Assembly: GCF_028823535.1 (NCBI RefSeq)
Contig: NZ_JAQIYM010000006.1
Span: 124,001-188,000, forward strand
Length of the DNA stretch: 64,000 nucleotides
Origin: Pseudomonas serbica
GTDB taxonomy: Bacteria; Pseudomonadota; Gammaproteobacteria; Pseudomonadales; Pseudomonadaceae
Direction of reading: 5' to 3'
Each line of letters begins with the position of its first letter. The stretch's first letter is position 1. The notes under the pieces were generated by a model. That model did not search any database. It was not told the DNA's origin and saw only the letters and a program-made list of their open reading frames with translations. Of the stretch, positions 34,055 to 44,906 are shown piece by piece. Both the position numbers and the translations under genes were made by a program.

Positions 34055-34180
34055 GGCTAAGGCGCTGCCTGTGCAACGTCAATGCGCAGCTTGGCGTAGC
34101 GAGTGTAGTTGTGCATTGGAGCGGCAACAATCCTGCCGCTCCCGGTAATTGCGCCATTCATCATGGTGTTTGCAACGGGG

Positions 34181-34210
34181 TTGGCGTTCTTTGCCAGTTG
34201 TGTCTAGACT
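34181..34210 (+). promoter_or_regulatory. thiC promoter
   Basis: Seen: TTGGCG (34181-34186), 18-base spacer, TAGACT (34205-34210). The predicted start near 34217 falls exactly at the first base of the riboswitch P1 stem, which supports the assignment. Confidence 0.65.
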
Positions 34211-34218
34211 GGCCGGGT

Positions 34219-36378
<2,160 letters not shown>

Positions 36379-36386
36379 TCCCGCAC

Positions 36387-36419
36387 TGATCGTTCCCACG
36401 CGGAGCGTGGGAACGATCA
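36387..36419. repeat. Palindrome TGATCGTTCCCACG-CGGAG-CGTGGGAACGATCA
   Basis: Seen: 14-bp perfect arms around a 5-base loop, directly after thiC. It is of a different REP type (GTTCCCACGC) from the others in the window. It can act as a 3' stabiliser or partial terminator between thiC and cytX. Confidence 0.7.
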
Positions 36420-36456
36420 CAACACAACAACAAATGTCCCTCTGAGATAACACCCC

Positions 36457-37749
36457 TTGAGCATTCAACCCAGCACTTACTCACCCGACATCGCGGTGCC
36501 AACCGACAGGCGTGTCTTCGGCGGCCGCGATCTGTTTTCCCTGTGGTTTTCCCTGGGCATCGGCCTGATGGTCCTGCAGACCGGCGCGCTGCTTGCGCCC
36601 GGCCTGGGCCTGTCCGGCTCGCTGCTGGCGATTTTCCTCGGCACACTGGTCGGCGTCCTGCTGCTGGCTGCGGTCGGCGTGATCGGCAGCGACACAGGCC
36701 TGTCATCGATGGCTGCGCTCAAGCTCAGCCTCGGCAGCAAAGGCGCGAGCCTGCCGGCGGTACTGAACCTGTTGCAACTGATCGGTTGGGGCTCATTCGA
36801 AATCATCGTCATGCGCGATGCCGCCAGCCTGTTGGGCGCCAAAGCCTTCAGCGATGGCAGCCTGATGTCCAATCCTGTGCTGTGGACCCTGTTCTTCGGC
36901 GCCCTGGCGACCCTGTTGGCCGTCAGTGGCCCGTTGACCTTTGTACGCCAGATCCTGCGCAAATGGGGCATCTGGCTGCTGCTGGCCGCGTGCATCTGGC
37001 TGACCTGGAACCTGTTCGCCAAAGCTGATCTGGCCGCCTTGTGGGCACAGGCAGGTGACGGTTCGATGCCGTTCGCGGTGGGCTTCGACATTGCTATCGC
37101 GATGCCGCTGTCATGGCTGCCACTGATTGCCGACTACTCGCGTTTCGGCAAGCGTGCGAAGAATGTCTTCGGCGGTACGGCGATCGGCTTCTTTATCGGT
37201 AATTTCTGGCTGATGAGCCTGGGCGTGGCCTACACCCTGGCATTCGCGCCGAGTGGCGAAGTCAATGCCTTGCTGTTGGCATTGGCAGGCGCGGGCCTCG
37301 GGATTCCGCTGCTGCTGATCCTGCTGGATGAATCGGAAAACGCCTTCGCCGATATTCACTCGGCAGCGGTTTCCAGCGGGATTCTGTTGCGCCTGAAAGT
37401 CGAGCACCTGGCCTTGGCCATCGGCGTGATCTGTACCCTGATCGCCTTGCTGGCGCCCCTGGCCCAGTACCAGAACTTCCTGCTGTTGATCGGTTCGGTG
37501 TTCGCGCCGCTGTTCGGCGTGGTGCTGGTGGATCACTTCATCCTGCGCAAACGCAGCGGCAAGGTGGCGTCAGCTGCATTGCGCTGGCCAGCGCTGCTCG
37601 CCTGGCTGGGTGGGGTCAGCACCTATCACTTGCTGGCCAATCTGTATCCGGACATCGGCGCAACCCTGCCGGCGTTGATCCTGGCAGGGCTGTTGCAGCT
37701 GGTTCTGGGCCGGGCCTTCAGTTACGGCCGGGAAACAGCTCGGGCTTGA
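36457..37749 (+). CDS. cytX: Hydroxymethylpyrimidine transporter CytX (NCS1 family)
   Basis: Seen: 430 residues from TTG; no ATG fits in the gap after the REP element. About twelve membrane segments, starting GRDLFSLWFSLGIGLMVLQTG, and GWGSFEIIVMRDAASLLGAK in the helix 3 region. Known: CytX proteins of the cytosine-permease superfamily are found beside thiamine genes and import HMP. The location just after thiC supports this. Its 3' end overlaps the convergent lipoprotein gene by 32 bases. Confidence 0.85.
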   Translation: MSIQPSTYSPDIAVPTDRRVFGGRDLFSLWFSLGIGLMVLQTGALLAPGLGLSGSLLAIFLGTLVGVLLLAAVGVIGSDTGLSSMAALKLSLGSKGASLPAVLNLLQLIGWGSFEIIVMRDAASLLGAKAFSDGSLMSNPVLWTLFFGALATLLAVSGPLTFVRQILRKWGIWLLLAACIWLTWNLFAKADLAALWAQAGDGSMPFAVGFDIAIAMPLSWLPLIADYSRFGKRAKNVFGGTAIGFFIGNFWLMSLGVAYTLAFAPSGEVNALLLALAGAGLGIPLLLILLDESENAFADIHSAAVSSGILLRLKVEHLALAIGVICTLIALLAPLAQYQNFLLLIGSVFAPLFGVVLVDHFILRKRSGKVASAALRWPALLAWLGGVSTYHLLANLYPDIGATLPALILAGLLQLVLGRAFSYGRETARA

Positions 37750-38464
37750 TGATGCCATTCAGGCGGGGGTAGGGGATCTTCAGTTCGACATGGCCCAGCG
37801 CGTAAGGCGCAATGCTGCTGGTTTCGTACTTGAGGATCACCCCGCCATAGGTCAGTGCCACGTTCTGGGTTTTCTGGAACGGCCAACTCTTGACGAACTC
37901 CGGTTCCTGATCGAGCTTGGTGCTGATCAACCAGCTGTTGTGGGCCACCTGTGCGGCTTTCCAGAACGCCTCTTCCTGCCCGGGTACCAGCATGTCCGAC
38001 AGTGTCAGCACCTTTTGCTGCTGGCGCGAATAGTTGATGAAACCTCGACCCGGCGTGCCATGGGCACCGCCGGTGTCCAGGTAGCTGGACAACTCGATGA
38101 TCACCAAGCCGTCATGCTGCTCACGTACCTTGGCCTGCAGGTAAATGCTGTTGCGCGGACCTGCAGTGCGCAAAAACTGTTCGCGATAGGCCGCCAGCGT
38201 CGGTGCTACCGGGGCGTCGGGCGAGGTGCGGGTCATTTGCAGCAGGCGTTTTTCGATGATGCCGTCCAGAGCAGGCTCGGCGGGGAAATGCAGGGTGTCG
38301 ATGTTCACCAGCGGACAGTCCTGGTCCGTACAGCCTGGCTTGAGTTGCTCGGTGGCGTCGCGGGTGGTTTCCAGCGGCGCGCGATAATTGGGCTGGAACA
38401 GGCTCTGGCAAGCGCCCAGGATCAGGGCGAGAGCAGCCACGGAGGCAATTTTAAAAAGCGACAT
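37718..38464 (-). CDS. RsiV/DUF3298-type lipoprotein
   Basis: Seen: 248 residues. The signal peptide MSLFKIASVAALALILGAC ends in a lipobox with Cys19, predicting a lipid-anchored envelope protein. The body has SSYLDTGGAHGTPGRGFINY, a motif of the DUF4163/DUF3298 domains, and NVALTYGGVILKYETSSIAPYALGHVELKIP near the C-terminus. Known: in RsiV these domains bind lysozyme; for this Pseudomonas lipoprotein the function is not established. Convergent overlap of 32 bases with cytX and divergent from nudF. Confidence 0.82.
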   Translation of the reverse strand: MSLFKIASVAALALILGACQSLFQPNYRAPLETTRDATEQLKPGCTDQDCPLVNIDTLHFPAEPALDGIIEKRLLQMTRTSPDAPVAPTLAAYREQFLRTAGPRNSIYLQAKVREQHDGLVIIELSSYLDTGGAHGTPGRGFINYSRQQQKVLTLSDMLVPGQEEAFWKAAQVAHNSWLISTKLDQEPEFVKSWPFQKTQNVALTYGGVILKYETSSIAPYALGHVELKIPYPRLNGIIKPELFPGRN

Positions 38465-38634
38465 GGGCGTCCTTCATAAAACAGGGAAAGGCAAAAAGTT
38501 ACCCGCTTCGACTATCAACGGAGCAGTCAGTTCGCCACTAAGCTAATTAGAGTGGGTTTCGACCTCACCGTCCATCCCGCTGAAGGTAAAGGGGCTGCAT
38601 CAAACCTCATGGGCGCGTTAGGATGGCGCGAAGT

Positions 38635-38650
38635 CGAGGCTGGAGCCTCG
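38635..38650 (+). other. Stem CGAGGC-TGGA-GCCTCG before nudF
   Basis: Seen: 6-bp perfect stem with a tetraloop, 22 bases before the nudF start codon. It is the clearest element of a 207-base leader/intergenic region that also has CCACT...AGTGG flanking CTAATTAG (38535-38555). No riboswitch class recognised. Confidence 0.35.
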
Positions 38651-38671
38651 GTGTCAGATACGAGGATTGTC

Positions 38672-39289
38672 ATGACTGATTTTGCCAAAGCCATTCCGAC
38701 CGCCGTGGATATCGTTCGGCGCGAAAAGTGCTTCGAGGGTTTCTACAAGCTCGATCGCGTGCACTTGCGCCACGAATTGTTCGCCGGCGGTATGAGCCGC
38801 GAAATCAGCCGTGAACTGTTCGTGCGCCACGATGCGGTGTGCATGCTGCCCTACGACCCCCTGCGCGATGAAGTGGTGCTGATCGAGCAGTTTCGTGTCG
38901 GTGCCCTGGGCAAGACCGACAATCCGTGGCTGGTCGAACTGGTCGCTGGTCTGATCGACAAGGATGAGCAACCGGAAGAAGTTGCTCACCGCGAAGCGCA
39001 GGAGGAAGCTGGGCTTGTCATCGGTGCACTGTGGCCGATGACCCGGTATTTTCCATCGCCGGGCGGCAGCAACGAATTCGTGCATTTGTACTTGGGACGT
39101 TGCGATAGTAGTGGGGTAGGCGGCCTGCATGGGCTGGAGGAAGAGGCTGAAGATATTCGCGTCACGGTGTGGGCTTTCGAAGATGCCCTGCAAGCCGTAC
39201 GCGACGGACGTATTGCCAACGCGCCCAGCATCATTGCCTTGCAATGGCTGGCACTGAACCGCGTTGAAGTGAGGGGGCTATGGTCGTAA
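38672..39289 (+). CDS. nudF: ADP-ribose pyrophosphatase (Nudix)
   Basis: Seen: 205 residues from ATG (MTDFAKAIPTAVDIVRREKCF). The Nudix box is complete: GLIDKDEQPEEVAHREAQEE followed by AGL, fitting GX5EX7REUXEEXGU. Known: hydrolyses ADP-ribose to AMP and ribose-5-phosphate, cytoplasmic dimer. A 40-codon upstream extension is rejected, since the family N-terminus begins here. It overlaps the DUF1249 gene by 10 bases and heads the nudF-DUF1249-cpdA unit conserved in gamma-proteobacteria. Confidence 0.93.
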   Translation: MTDFAKAIPTAVDIVRREKCFEGFYKLDRVHLRHELFAGGMSREISRELFVRHDAVCMLPYDPLRDEVVLIEQFRVGALGKTDNPWLVELVAGLIDKDEQPEEVAHREAQEEAGLVIGALWPMTRYFPSPGGSNEFVHLYLGRCDSSGVGGLHGLEEEAEDIRVTVWAFEDALQAVRDGRIANAPSIIALQWLALNRVEVRGLWS

Positions 39290-39732
39290 ACAAGCTGCGC
39301 GATCGCTATCGGGTGGACCTCGTGGGGCTGCAGGCGTCCTGCGAGGCGAACTACGCGCGCCTGATGCGACTGTTGCCGGACATGCGCAATGAGCCCGCGG
39401 CGCGGCGTATCGCCGTGACCCATGGCGACCAGATGCTCGGCGTGCTGGCGCTGGAAGTGCTGCAGGTCTGTCCCTACACCACGACCCTGCAGGTGCGCCA
39501 GGAGCACAGCCTGCCCTGGCTGCCGGTGCCGCAACTGGAAGTGCAGGTCTACCACGACGCGTGTATGGCCGAAGTGGTCAGCGCCGAACATGCGCGGCGC
39601 TTTCGCGGCATCTATCCTTACCCGAACGCCTCGATGCACCAGCCCGACGAAAAGGCCCAGTTGAACATGTTCCTGGGCGAGTGGCTGAGCCATTGCCTGG
39701 CGTTGGGGCACGAGTACGAAGTGGTCCGTTGA
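39280..39732 (+). CDS. DUF1249 (YqiB-like) protein
   Basis: Seen: 150 residues, MVVNKLRDRYRVDLVGLQASCEANYARLM. The family core FRGIYPYPNASMHQPDEKAQLNMFLGEWL is present. No membrane segment. Known: YqiB sits between nudF and cpdA in E. coli also; function unknown. Overlaps nudF by 10 bases, so coupled translation is likely. Confidence 0.88.
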   Translation: MVVNKLRDRYRVDLVGLQASCEANYARLMRLLPDMRNEPAARRIAVTHGDQMLGVLALEVLQVCPYTTTLQVRQEHSLPWLPVPQLEVQVYHDACMAEVVSAEHARRFRGIYPYPNASMHQPDEKAQLNMFLGEWLSHCLALGHEYEVVR

Positions 39733-39835
39733 TGTTCTTGTGAACTGCGTCAGGTTCGCGGATTCCCCTTTTTCGTCATCCCCCAGCATAATTGCGCCAT
39801 TATCCAATCCCGCGATCACGCCCTGGGAGAACGCC

Positions 39836-40651
39836 TTGCCGAGCGTATCCAACTTGACCACAGCCGATACGGCGATGCTGGTGCAACTCTCCGACAGTCA
39901 CCTGTTCGCCGAAGCGGACGGCTCGCTGCTGGGCATGAATACCCGAGACAGCCTGCAAAAAGTCATCGAATTGGTGCGCGTGCAGCAGCCTCGGATCGAT
40001 CTGGTCCTGGCCACCGGCGATTTGTCACAAGACGGCACGCTCGAATCCTACCAGCAGTTTCGTGAGCTGAGCCGACAGCTCGACGCGTCGGCGCGCTGGA
40101 TTCCCGGCAATCACGACGAGCCACGGATCATGGCCGAGGCGGCGGTGCAGAGTGCCTTGCTGGAGCCCGTAGTGGACATCGGCAACTGGCGGGTCACGCT
40201 GCTCGATTCGGCAGTGCCAGGCTCGGTGCCGGGGTATTTGCAGGACGAACAGTTGCAACTGCTGGCCCGCTCTGTGAGTGAAGCGCCAGAACGGCACCAC
40301 CTGGTGTGCCTGCACCATCACCCAGTGTCGATCGGCTGTGCGTGGATGGAACCGATCGGGCTACGCAATCCCGAAGCTTTTTTTGAAGTTCTGGATCGTT
40401 TTCCACAGGTGCGTGCCGTGCTGTGGGGGCATGTGCATCAGGAAATCGATCAATTGCGTAACGGCGTGCGTCTGATCGCCTCGCCATCGACCTGCATTCA
40501 GTTCGAACCGGGCAGCGAAGACTTCAAGGTCGGGGAGCAGGCGCCGGGGTATCGCTGGTTGCGGCTGTTGCCGGATGGGCGGCTGGAAACCGGCGTGGAG
40601 CGCGTCACTGGCTTTGATTTTCAGCCCGACTACGGCTCCAACGGCTACTGA
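39836..40651 (+). CDS. cpdA: 3',5'-cyclic-AMP phosphodiesterase
   Basis: Seen: 271 residues from TTG at 39836, preceded by GGGAGA at an ideal 5-base spacing. The upstream ATG at 39740 would add 32 residues without family features. Metallophosphoesterase motifs in order: QLSDSHLF, ATGDLSQDG, GNHDE, LHHHP, LWGHVHQ. Known: class III cAMP phosphodiesterase that lowers cAMP, hence Vfr/CRP signalling in pseudomonads. A REP pair follows its stop. Confidence 0.92.
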   Translation: MPSVSNLTTADTAMLVQLSDSHLFAEADGSLLGMNTRDSLQKVIELVRVQQPRIDLVLATGDLSQDGTLESYQQFRELSRQLDASARWIPGNHDEPRIMAEAAVQSALLEPVVDIGNWRVTLLDSAVPGSVPGYLQDEQLQLLARSVSEAPERHHLVCLHHHPVSIGCAWMEPIGLRNPEAFFEVLDRFPQVRAVLWGHVHQEIDQLRNGVRLIASPSTCIQFEPGSEDFKVGEQAPGYRWLRLLPDGRLETGVERVTGFDFQPDYGSNGY

Positions 40652-40660
40652 CGCATCCTT

Positions 40661-40750
40661 TGTAGGAGCTGGCTTGCCAGCGAAGAGGCCGTCACGATCA
40701 ACATCATTGTTGCTTGAGAATCCGCTTTCGCTGGCAAGCCAGCTCCTACA
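40661..40750. repeat. REP pair, TGTAGGAGCTGGCTTGCCAG type
   Basis: Seen: inverted copies of TGTAGGAGCTGGCTTGCCAG extended by CGAA at both ends, with about 42 bases between. It lies between cpdA and the YqiA-like esterase. Confidence 0.85.
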
Positions 40751-40829
40751 GGGATCGCATTTCATCGCCACCCAACGCGCCAAAGTCCCTGTAAACTGCG
40801 CCTCTTTACCCGACGCACAGGGAACTCGA

Positions 40830-41438
40830 ATGTCCGGCTCGATCCTTTATATCCACGGCTTCAACAGCGCGCCTGCGTCGAAAAAGGCCACTCAGTTGAG
40901 CGAAGTGATGGAACGCCTGGGCTTGATCGACCAGTTGCGTGTGCCAGCCTTGCATCACCATCCCCGCGAGGCCATCGGTCAGCTGGAGCAGGCGATTGGA
41001 GCGCTCGGGCGGCCACTGCTGGTCGGCAGCTCGCTCGGCGGCTACTATGCGACGCACCTGGCCGAGCGCCATGGCTTGAAAGCCCTGTTGATCAACCCCG
41101 CTGTCAGTCCACACCGGATGTTCGATGGATTCCTGGGGACACAGAAGAACCTGTATACCGACGAGACCTGGGAAATGACCCACGACCACGTGACGGCCCT
41201 CGCCGAGCTGGAAGTGCCGGCACCCCAGGATCCGCAACGCTATCAGGTATGGTTGCAAACCGGTGACGAAACGCTGGACTATCGCCTCGCCCAGCAGTAT
41301 TACCGGGCCTGTGCCTTGCGCATCCAGGCTGGTGGCGACCATGGTTTCCAGGGTTTTGCCGAGCAGCTTCCGGCGATGCTGAGTTTTGCCGGCATTGGCG
41401 CAGATTTGTATCAGGCGATTGATTTCACCGCGCTGTGA
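40830..41438 (+). CDS. yqiA: YqiA/YcfP-type alpha/beta-hydrolase esterase
   Basis: Seen: 202 residues from ATG (MSGSILYIHGFNSAPASKKA). The nucleophile elbow is GSSLGG near residue 68-73, an acidic residue follows in QTGDETLDY, and the catalytic His is in GGDHGFQGF. Known: YqiA is a small esterase encoded just before parE in E. coli as well. A longer frame upstream runs through the REP element and is rejected. A TAAACT box at 40792-40797 is a plausible -10. Confidence 0.9.
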   Translation: MSGSILYIHGFNSAPASKKATQLSEVMERLGLIDQLRVPALHHHPREAIGQLEQAIGALGRPLLVGSSLGGYYATHLAERHGLKALLINPAVSPHRMFDGFLGTQKNLYTDETWEMTHDHVTALAELEVPAPQDPQRYQVWLQTGDETLDYRLAQQYYRACALRIQAGGDHGFQGFAEQLPAMLSFAGIGADLYQAIDFTAL

Positions 41439-41481
41439 AACCTTGCCCCTATTTTCAATGAAAGACTGACGACGAGACCCC

Positions 41482-43389
41482 ATGGCCACTCCCAGCGCTA
41501 GCTCTTATAACGCCGACGCCATCGAAGTCCTCTCGGGCCTCGACCCGGTGCGCAAACGCCCCGGCATGTACACCGACACCAGTCGGCCGAACCACCTCGC
41601 CCAGGAAGTCATCGACAACAGCGTCGACGAAGCCTTGGCCGGGCATGCCAAATCGGTGCAGGTCATCCTCCACGCCGATCACTCGCTGGAAGTCAGCGAC
41701 GACGGCCGTGGCATGCCGGTGGACATTCACCCCGAAGAAGGTGTTTCCGGGGTCGAGCTGATCCTCACCAAGCTTCATGCGGGTGGCAAGTTTTCCAACA
41801 AGAACTACCAGTTCTCCGGCGGTCTGCACGGGGTGGGTATTTCGGTGGTCAACGCCTTGTCGACCGAAGTGCGGGTGCGTGTAAAGCGTGACGGCAACGA
41901 ATACCAGATGACTTTCGCCGACGGTTTCAAGAAAACCGAGCTGGAAATCATCGGTACGGTCGGCAAGCGCAACACCGGGACCAGCGTGTTCTTCGCGCCG
42001 GACCCGAAATACTTCGACTCACCGAAGTTTTCCATCAGCCGCCTCAAGCACGTACTCAAGGCCAAGGCCGTCCTGTGCCCGGGGTTGCTGGTCAGTTTTG
42101 AAGACAAGGCCACCGGCGAAAAAGTCGAATGGCATTACGAAGATGGCCTGCGTTCCTACCTGGTCGACGCGGTCAGCGAGTTCGAGCGCCTGCCGGACGA
42201 GCCGTTCTGCGGCAGCCTGGCCGGCAACAAGGAAGCCGTTGACTGGGCACTGCTGTGGCTGCCGGAAGGTGGCGACGCGGTGCAGGAAAGCTACGTCAAC
42301 CTGATCCCGACTGCCCAGGGCGGTACCCACGTCAATGGCCTGCGCCAGGGCCTGCTCGACGCCATGCGCGAGTTCTGCGAGTTCCGCAGCCTGTTGCCAC
42401 GCGGCGTGAAGCTGGCGCCGGAAGACGTCTGGGAACGCATCGCTTTTGTGCTGTCGATGAAGATGCAGGAGCCGCAATTCTCCGGCCAGACCAAGGAGCG
42501 TCTGTCGTCCCGCGAAGCCGCGGCGTTCGTCTCCGGTGTGGTCAAGGACGCGTTCAGCCTGTGGCTCAATGCGCACCCGGAAACCGGTCTGGCGCTGGCG
42601 GAGCTGGCGATCAACAACGCCGGTCGTCGCCTGAAGGCCAGCAAGAAGGTCGAGCGCAAGCGCATCACGCAGGGGCCGGCGTTGCCGGGCAAGCTCGCTG
42701 ACTGCGCCGGGCAGGACCCGATGCGGTCCGAGCTGTTCCTGGTGGAAGGTGACTCCGCCGGCGGTTCGGCCAAACAGGCGCGGGACAAAGAGTTCCAGGC
42801 GATTCTGCCGTTGCGCGGCAAGATCCTCAACACTTGGGAAGTCGACGGCAGCGAAGTGCTGGCCAGCCAGGAAGTGCACAACATCGCCGTGGCCATCGGT
42901 GTCGATCCGGGCGCCGCGGACATGAGCCAGCTGCGTTACGGCAAGATCTGCATCCTCGCCGACGCCGACTCCGACGGTCTGCACATTGCCACGTTGCTGT
43001 GTGCATTGTTCGTCCAGCATTTCCGCCCGTTGGTGGATGCCGGTCATGTCTATGTCGCCATGCCGCCGCTGTACCGCATCGACCTGGGCAAAGAGATCTA
43101 CTACGCCCTCGACGAAGCCGAGCGCGATGGCATTCTCGATCGCCTGGTGGCCGAGAAGAAGCGCGGCAAGCCGCAGGTCACCCGATTCAAGGGCCTGGGC
43201 GAAATGAACCCGCCGCAGCTGCGCGAAACCACCATGGACCCGAACACCCGGCGCCTGGTGCAGCTGACCTTGGGCGATAATTTCGACGCGACCTCGGAAA
43301 TGATGGACATGCTGCTGGCGAAAAAACGCGCTGGCGATCGCAAGACCTGGCTGGAGTCCAAGGGCAACCTGGCGGAGGTGCTGGGCTGA
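41482..43389 (+). CDS. parE: DNA topoisomerase IV subunit B
   Basis: Seen: 635 residues, MATPSASSYNADAIEVLSGLD. GHKL ATPase motifs: VRKRPGMYTDT, QEVIDNSVDEALAG, SDDGRGMPVD, GGLHGVGISVVNALS. The TOPRIM part has VEGDSAGGSAKQ and ILADADSDGLHI. Known: with ParC it decatenates chromosomes after replication. Its stop overlaps the next gene by one base; parC follows after two small genes. Confidence 0.97.
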   Translation: MATPSASSYNADAIEVLSGLDPVRKRPGMYTDTSRPNHLAQEVIDNSVDEALAGHAKSVQVILHADHSLEVSDDGRGMPVDIHPEEGVSGVELILTKLHAGGKFSNKNYQFSGGLHGVGISVVNALSTEVRVRVKRDGNEYQMTFADGFKKTELEIIGTVGKRNTGTSVFFAPDPKYFDSPKFSISRLKHVLKAKAVLCPGLLVSFEDKATGEKVEWHYEDGLRSYLVDAVSEFERLPDEPFCGSLAGNKEAVDWALLWLPEGGDAVQESYVNLIPTAQGGTHVNGLRQGLLDAMREFCEFRSLLPRGVKLAPEDVWERIAFVLSMKMQEPQFSGQTKERLSSREAAAFVSGVVKDAFSLWLNAHPETGLALAELAINNAGRRLKASKKVERKRITQGPALPGKLADCAGQDPMRSELFLVEGDSAGGSAKQARDKEFQAILPLRGKILNTWEVDGSEVLASQEVHNIAVAIGVDPGAADMSQLRYGKICILADADSDGLHIATLLCALFVQHFRPLVDAGHVYVAMPPLYRIDLGKEIYYALDEAERDGILDRLVAEKKRGKPQVTRFKGLGEMNPPQLRETTMDPNTRRLVQLTLGDNFDATSEMMDMLLAKKRAGDRKTWLESKGNLAEVLG

Positions 43390-44378
43390 TGCGGCTGGGC
43401 TTTGCCCTGGCGTGTGCGTTGCTGCTGACCTCGATCACGGTGTCTGCCAAGCCGACACCGCAGCTGCGTCTGTTGTCCGAGCATGCCGTGGACGGCATGC
43501 GTGGCGGCAACCTGTCCGGGCTGGCCCAGTGCGGCACGGAGTTGTGGACGGTCTCCGACCGCGACGACGATCAGATCTATCGTCTCGAGACGGGCGACGG
43601 CGCCTGGCGTGCGGAAGCGGTAGGCATCGGCGTCCCGCCTGTGCCGGACAGCGGCTTGCCATGGGGTCTGCGGTCACGGGCCTGGGTGTCGTCGTTCGTG
43701 CGTGGCGGTGATCTGGATTTCGAAGGAATCACGTGCGACAGCGCCGGAAATCGCTATGTGGTCAGCGAGTCCCATGCGGCGGTGCTGCAAATTCCGCCAA
43801 CCGGGCCGACCTCCTGGCTGAAGATTTCGCCGATCATGGTGCGCGAGGCGCGGGCCAGCGGTATGTTGCTGCGTTTCAATGCGTTGTTCGAAGGCCTGGC
43901 GATCAATCCGCAAGGTGACCAATTGTGGTTGGCTGCCGAGCGCGAGAGCCGCGGGTTGCTGCTGGTCAAGCGCAAGCAGACTGTCTGGGACTGCGACGGC
44001 GGCTGTGTGCTGCTGAGCGAAGGCGCAAAGGAAATGCAACCGGCACAATTTCCCAACGCCAGGGCGATGCCCCGGGATTTTGCCGATCTGTCATGGTTCG
44101 ACGGCAAGCTGTTTACCCTCGAGCGCAACGCGTATGAGATTTGCCGTCGTGATGCGGTGACGGCCAAGGTCGAACGCTGCTGGTCGTTTGCCGATGAGGC
44201 GTTGCAGGAAAACCGTCGTTATCCCCAGGACTTTGCACTGACGGAGGCCTTGATCGTGGACGCCGAGGGTGCCTGGATCGGTATCGACAACAACACCGGT
44301 GCCCGCGCCGATGGCGAGGTCCGTCCGATCGTCTGGCGCTTCGCGGCGCCTGAAGGTGGCTGGAGCGCCCAGCCATGA
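43389..44378 (+). CDS. Secreted esterase-like phytase-family protein
   Basis: Seen: 329 residues with a signal peptide (MRLGFALACALLLTSITVSA, cut near residue 20). Repeated beta-propeller-like segments include NLSGLAQCGTELWTVSDRDD, DLDFEGITCDSAGNRYVVSES and FEGLAINPQGDQLWLAAERE. Known: fits the 'esterase-like activity of phytase' domain; substrate unknown. Located between parE and parC, overlapping parE by one base and the next gene by four, an arrangement also present in PAO1 from memory. Confidence 0.85.
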   Translation: MRLGFALACALLLTSITVSAKPTPQLRLLSEHAVDGMRGGNLSGLAQCGTELWTVSDRDDDQIYRLETGDGAWRAEAVGIGVPPVPDSGLPWGLRSRAWVSSFVRGGDLDFEGITCDSAGNRYVVSESHAAVLQIPPTGPTSWLKISPIMVREARASGMLLRFNALFEGLAINPQGDQLWLAAERESRGLLLVKRKQTVWDCDGGCVLLSEGAKEMQPAQFPNARAMPRDFADLSWFDGKLFTLERNAYEICRRDAVTAKVERCWSFADEALQENRRYPQDFALTEALIVDAEGAWIGIDNNTGARADGEVRPIVWRFAAPEGGWSAQP

Positions 44379-44899
44379 GCCAGCAGACCCCTGGCAAACG
44401 TGCCGGCCGGGTATTGATGGTACTGGCCTGGTGCGCCGCGCTGTTTCTGGCGACGCGGTTTTTCGGCCAGTGGGAAGAGCGCCAACAGAATCCGAATGTG
44501 GTCGTCAGTTCGGAGCGCGGTGAGGGATTCGTCGAAGTGAAACTGGTCAGCAACGGTCAGGGACATTTCGTTGCCAGCGGCCATATCAATGGCCAGCCGG
44601 TGAATTTCATGCTCGATACCGGGGCGACCGATGTGGCGATCCCGGCGCAAATGGCCGAACGGCTGAAACTGGAACAAGGCTTCGGGGTGACCCTGAGCAC
44701 CGCCAACGGTCGCACCGAGGGTTATCGAACCCGCGTCGACCGCCTGCAACTGGGCGATATTGTGCTGCGTGATGTGCGCGCCATCGTCGTGCCGGGCCTG
44801 GATGGCGAACAAGTGCTGCTCGGTATGAGCGCGCTGAACAAACTTGAATTTACCCAGCGCGGTGGCACCATGCTGCTGCGCCAGACAACGAACCGATGA
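44375..44899 (+). CDS. Membrane-anchored retropepsin-like aspartic protease
   Basis: Seen: 174 residues. An N-terminal anchor ([18 protein letters not shown]) is followed by a single pepsin-like domain with the active-site [14 protein letters not shown] near residue 78-91, and the C-terminal flap region [13 protein letters not shown]. Known: TIGR02281-type proteins work as homodimers in the periplasm; function in pseudomonads is not settled. Overlaps the phytase-like gene by ATGA and ends 7 bases before parC. Confidence 0.87.
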   Translation: MSQQTPGKRAGRVLMVLAWCAALFLATRFFGQWEERQQNPNVVVSSERGEGFVEVKLVSNGQGHFVASGHINGQPVNFMLDTGATDVAIPAQMAERLKLEQGFGVTLSTANGRTEGYRTRVDRLQLGDIVLRDVRAIVVPGLDGEQVLLGMSALNKLEFTQRGGTMLLRQTTNR

Positions 44900-44906
44900 G
44901 GCCCGC

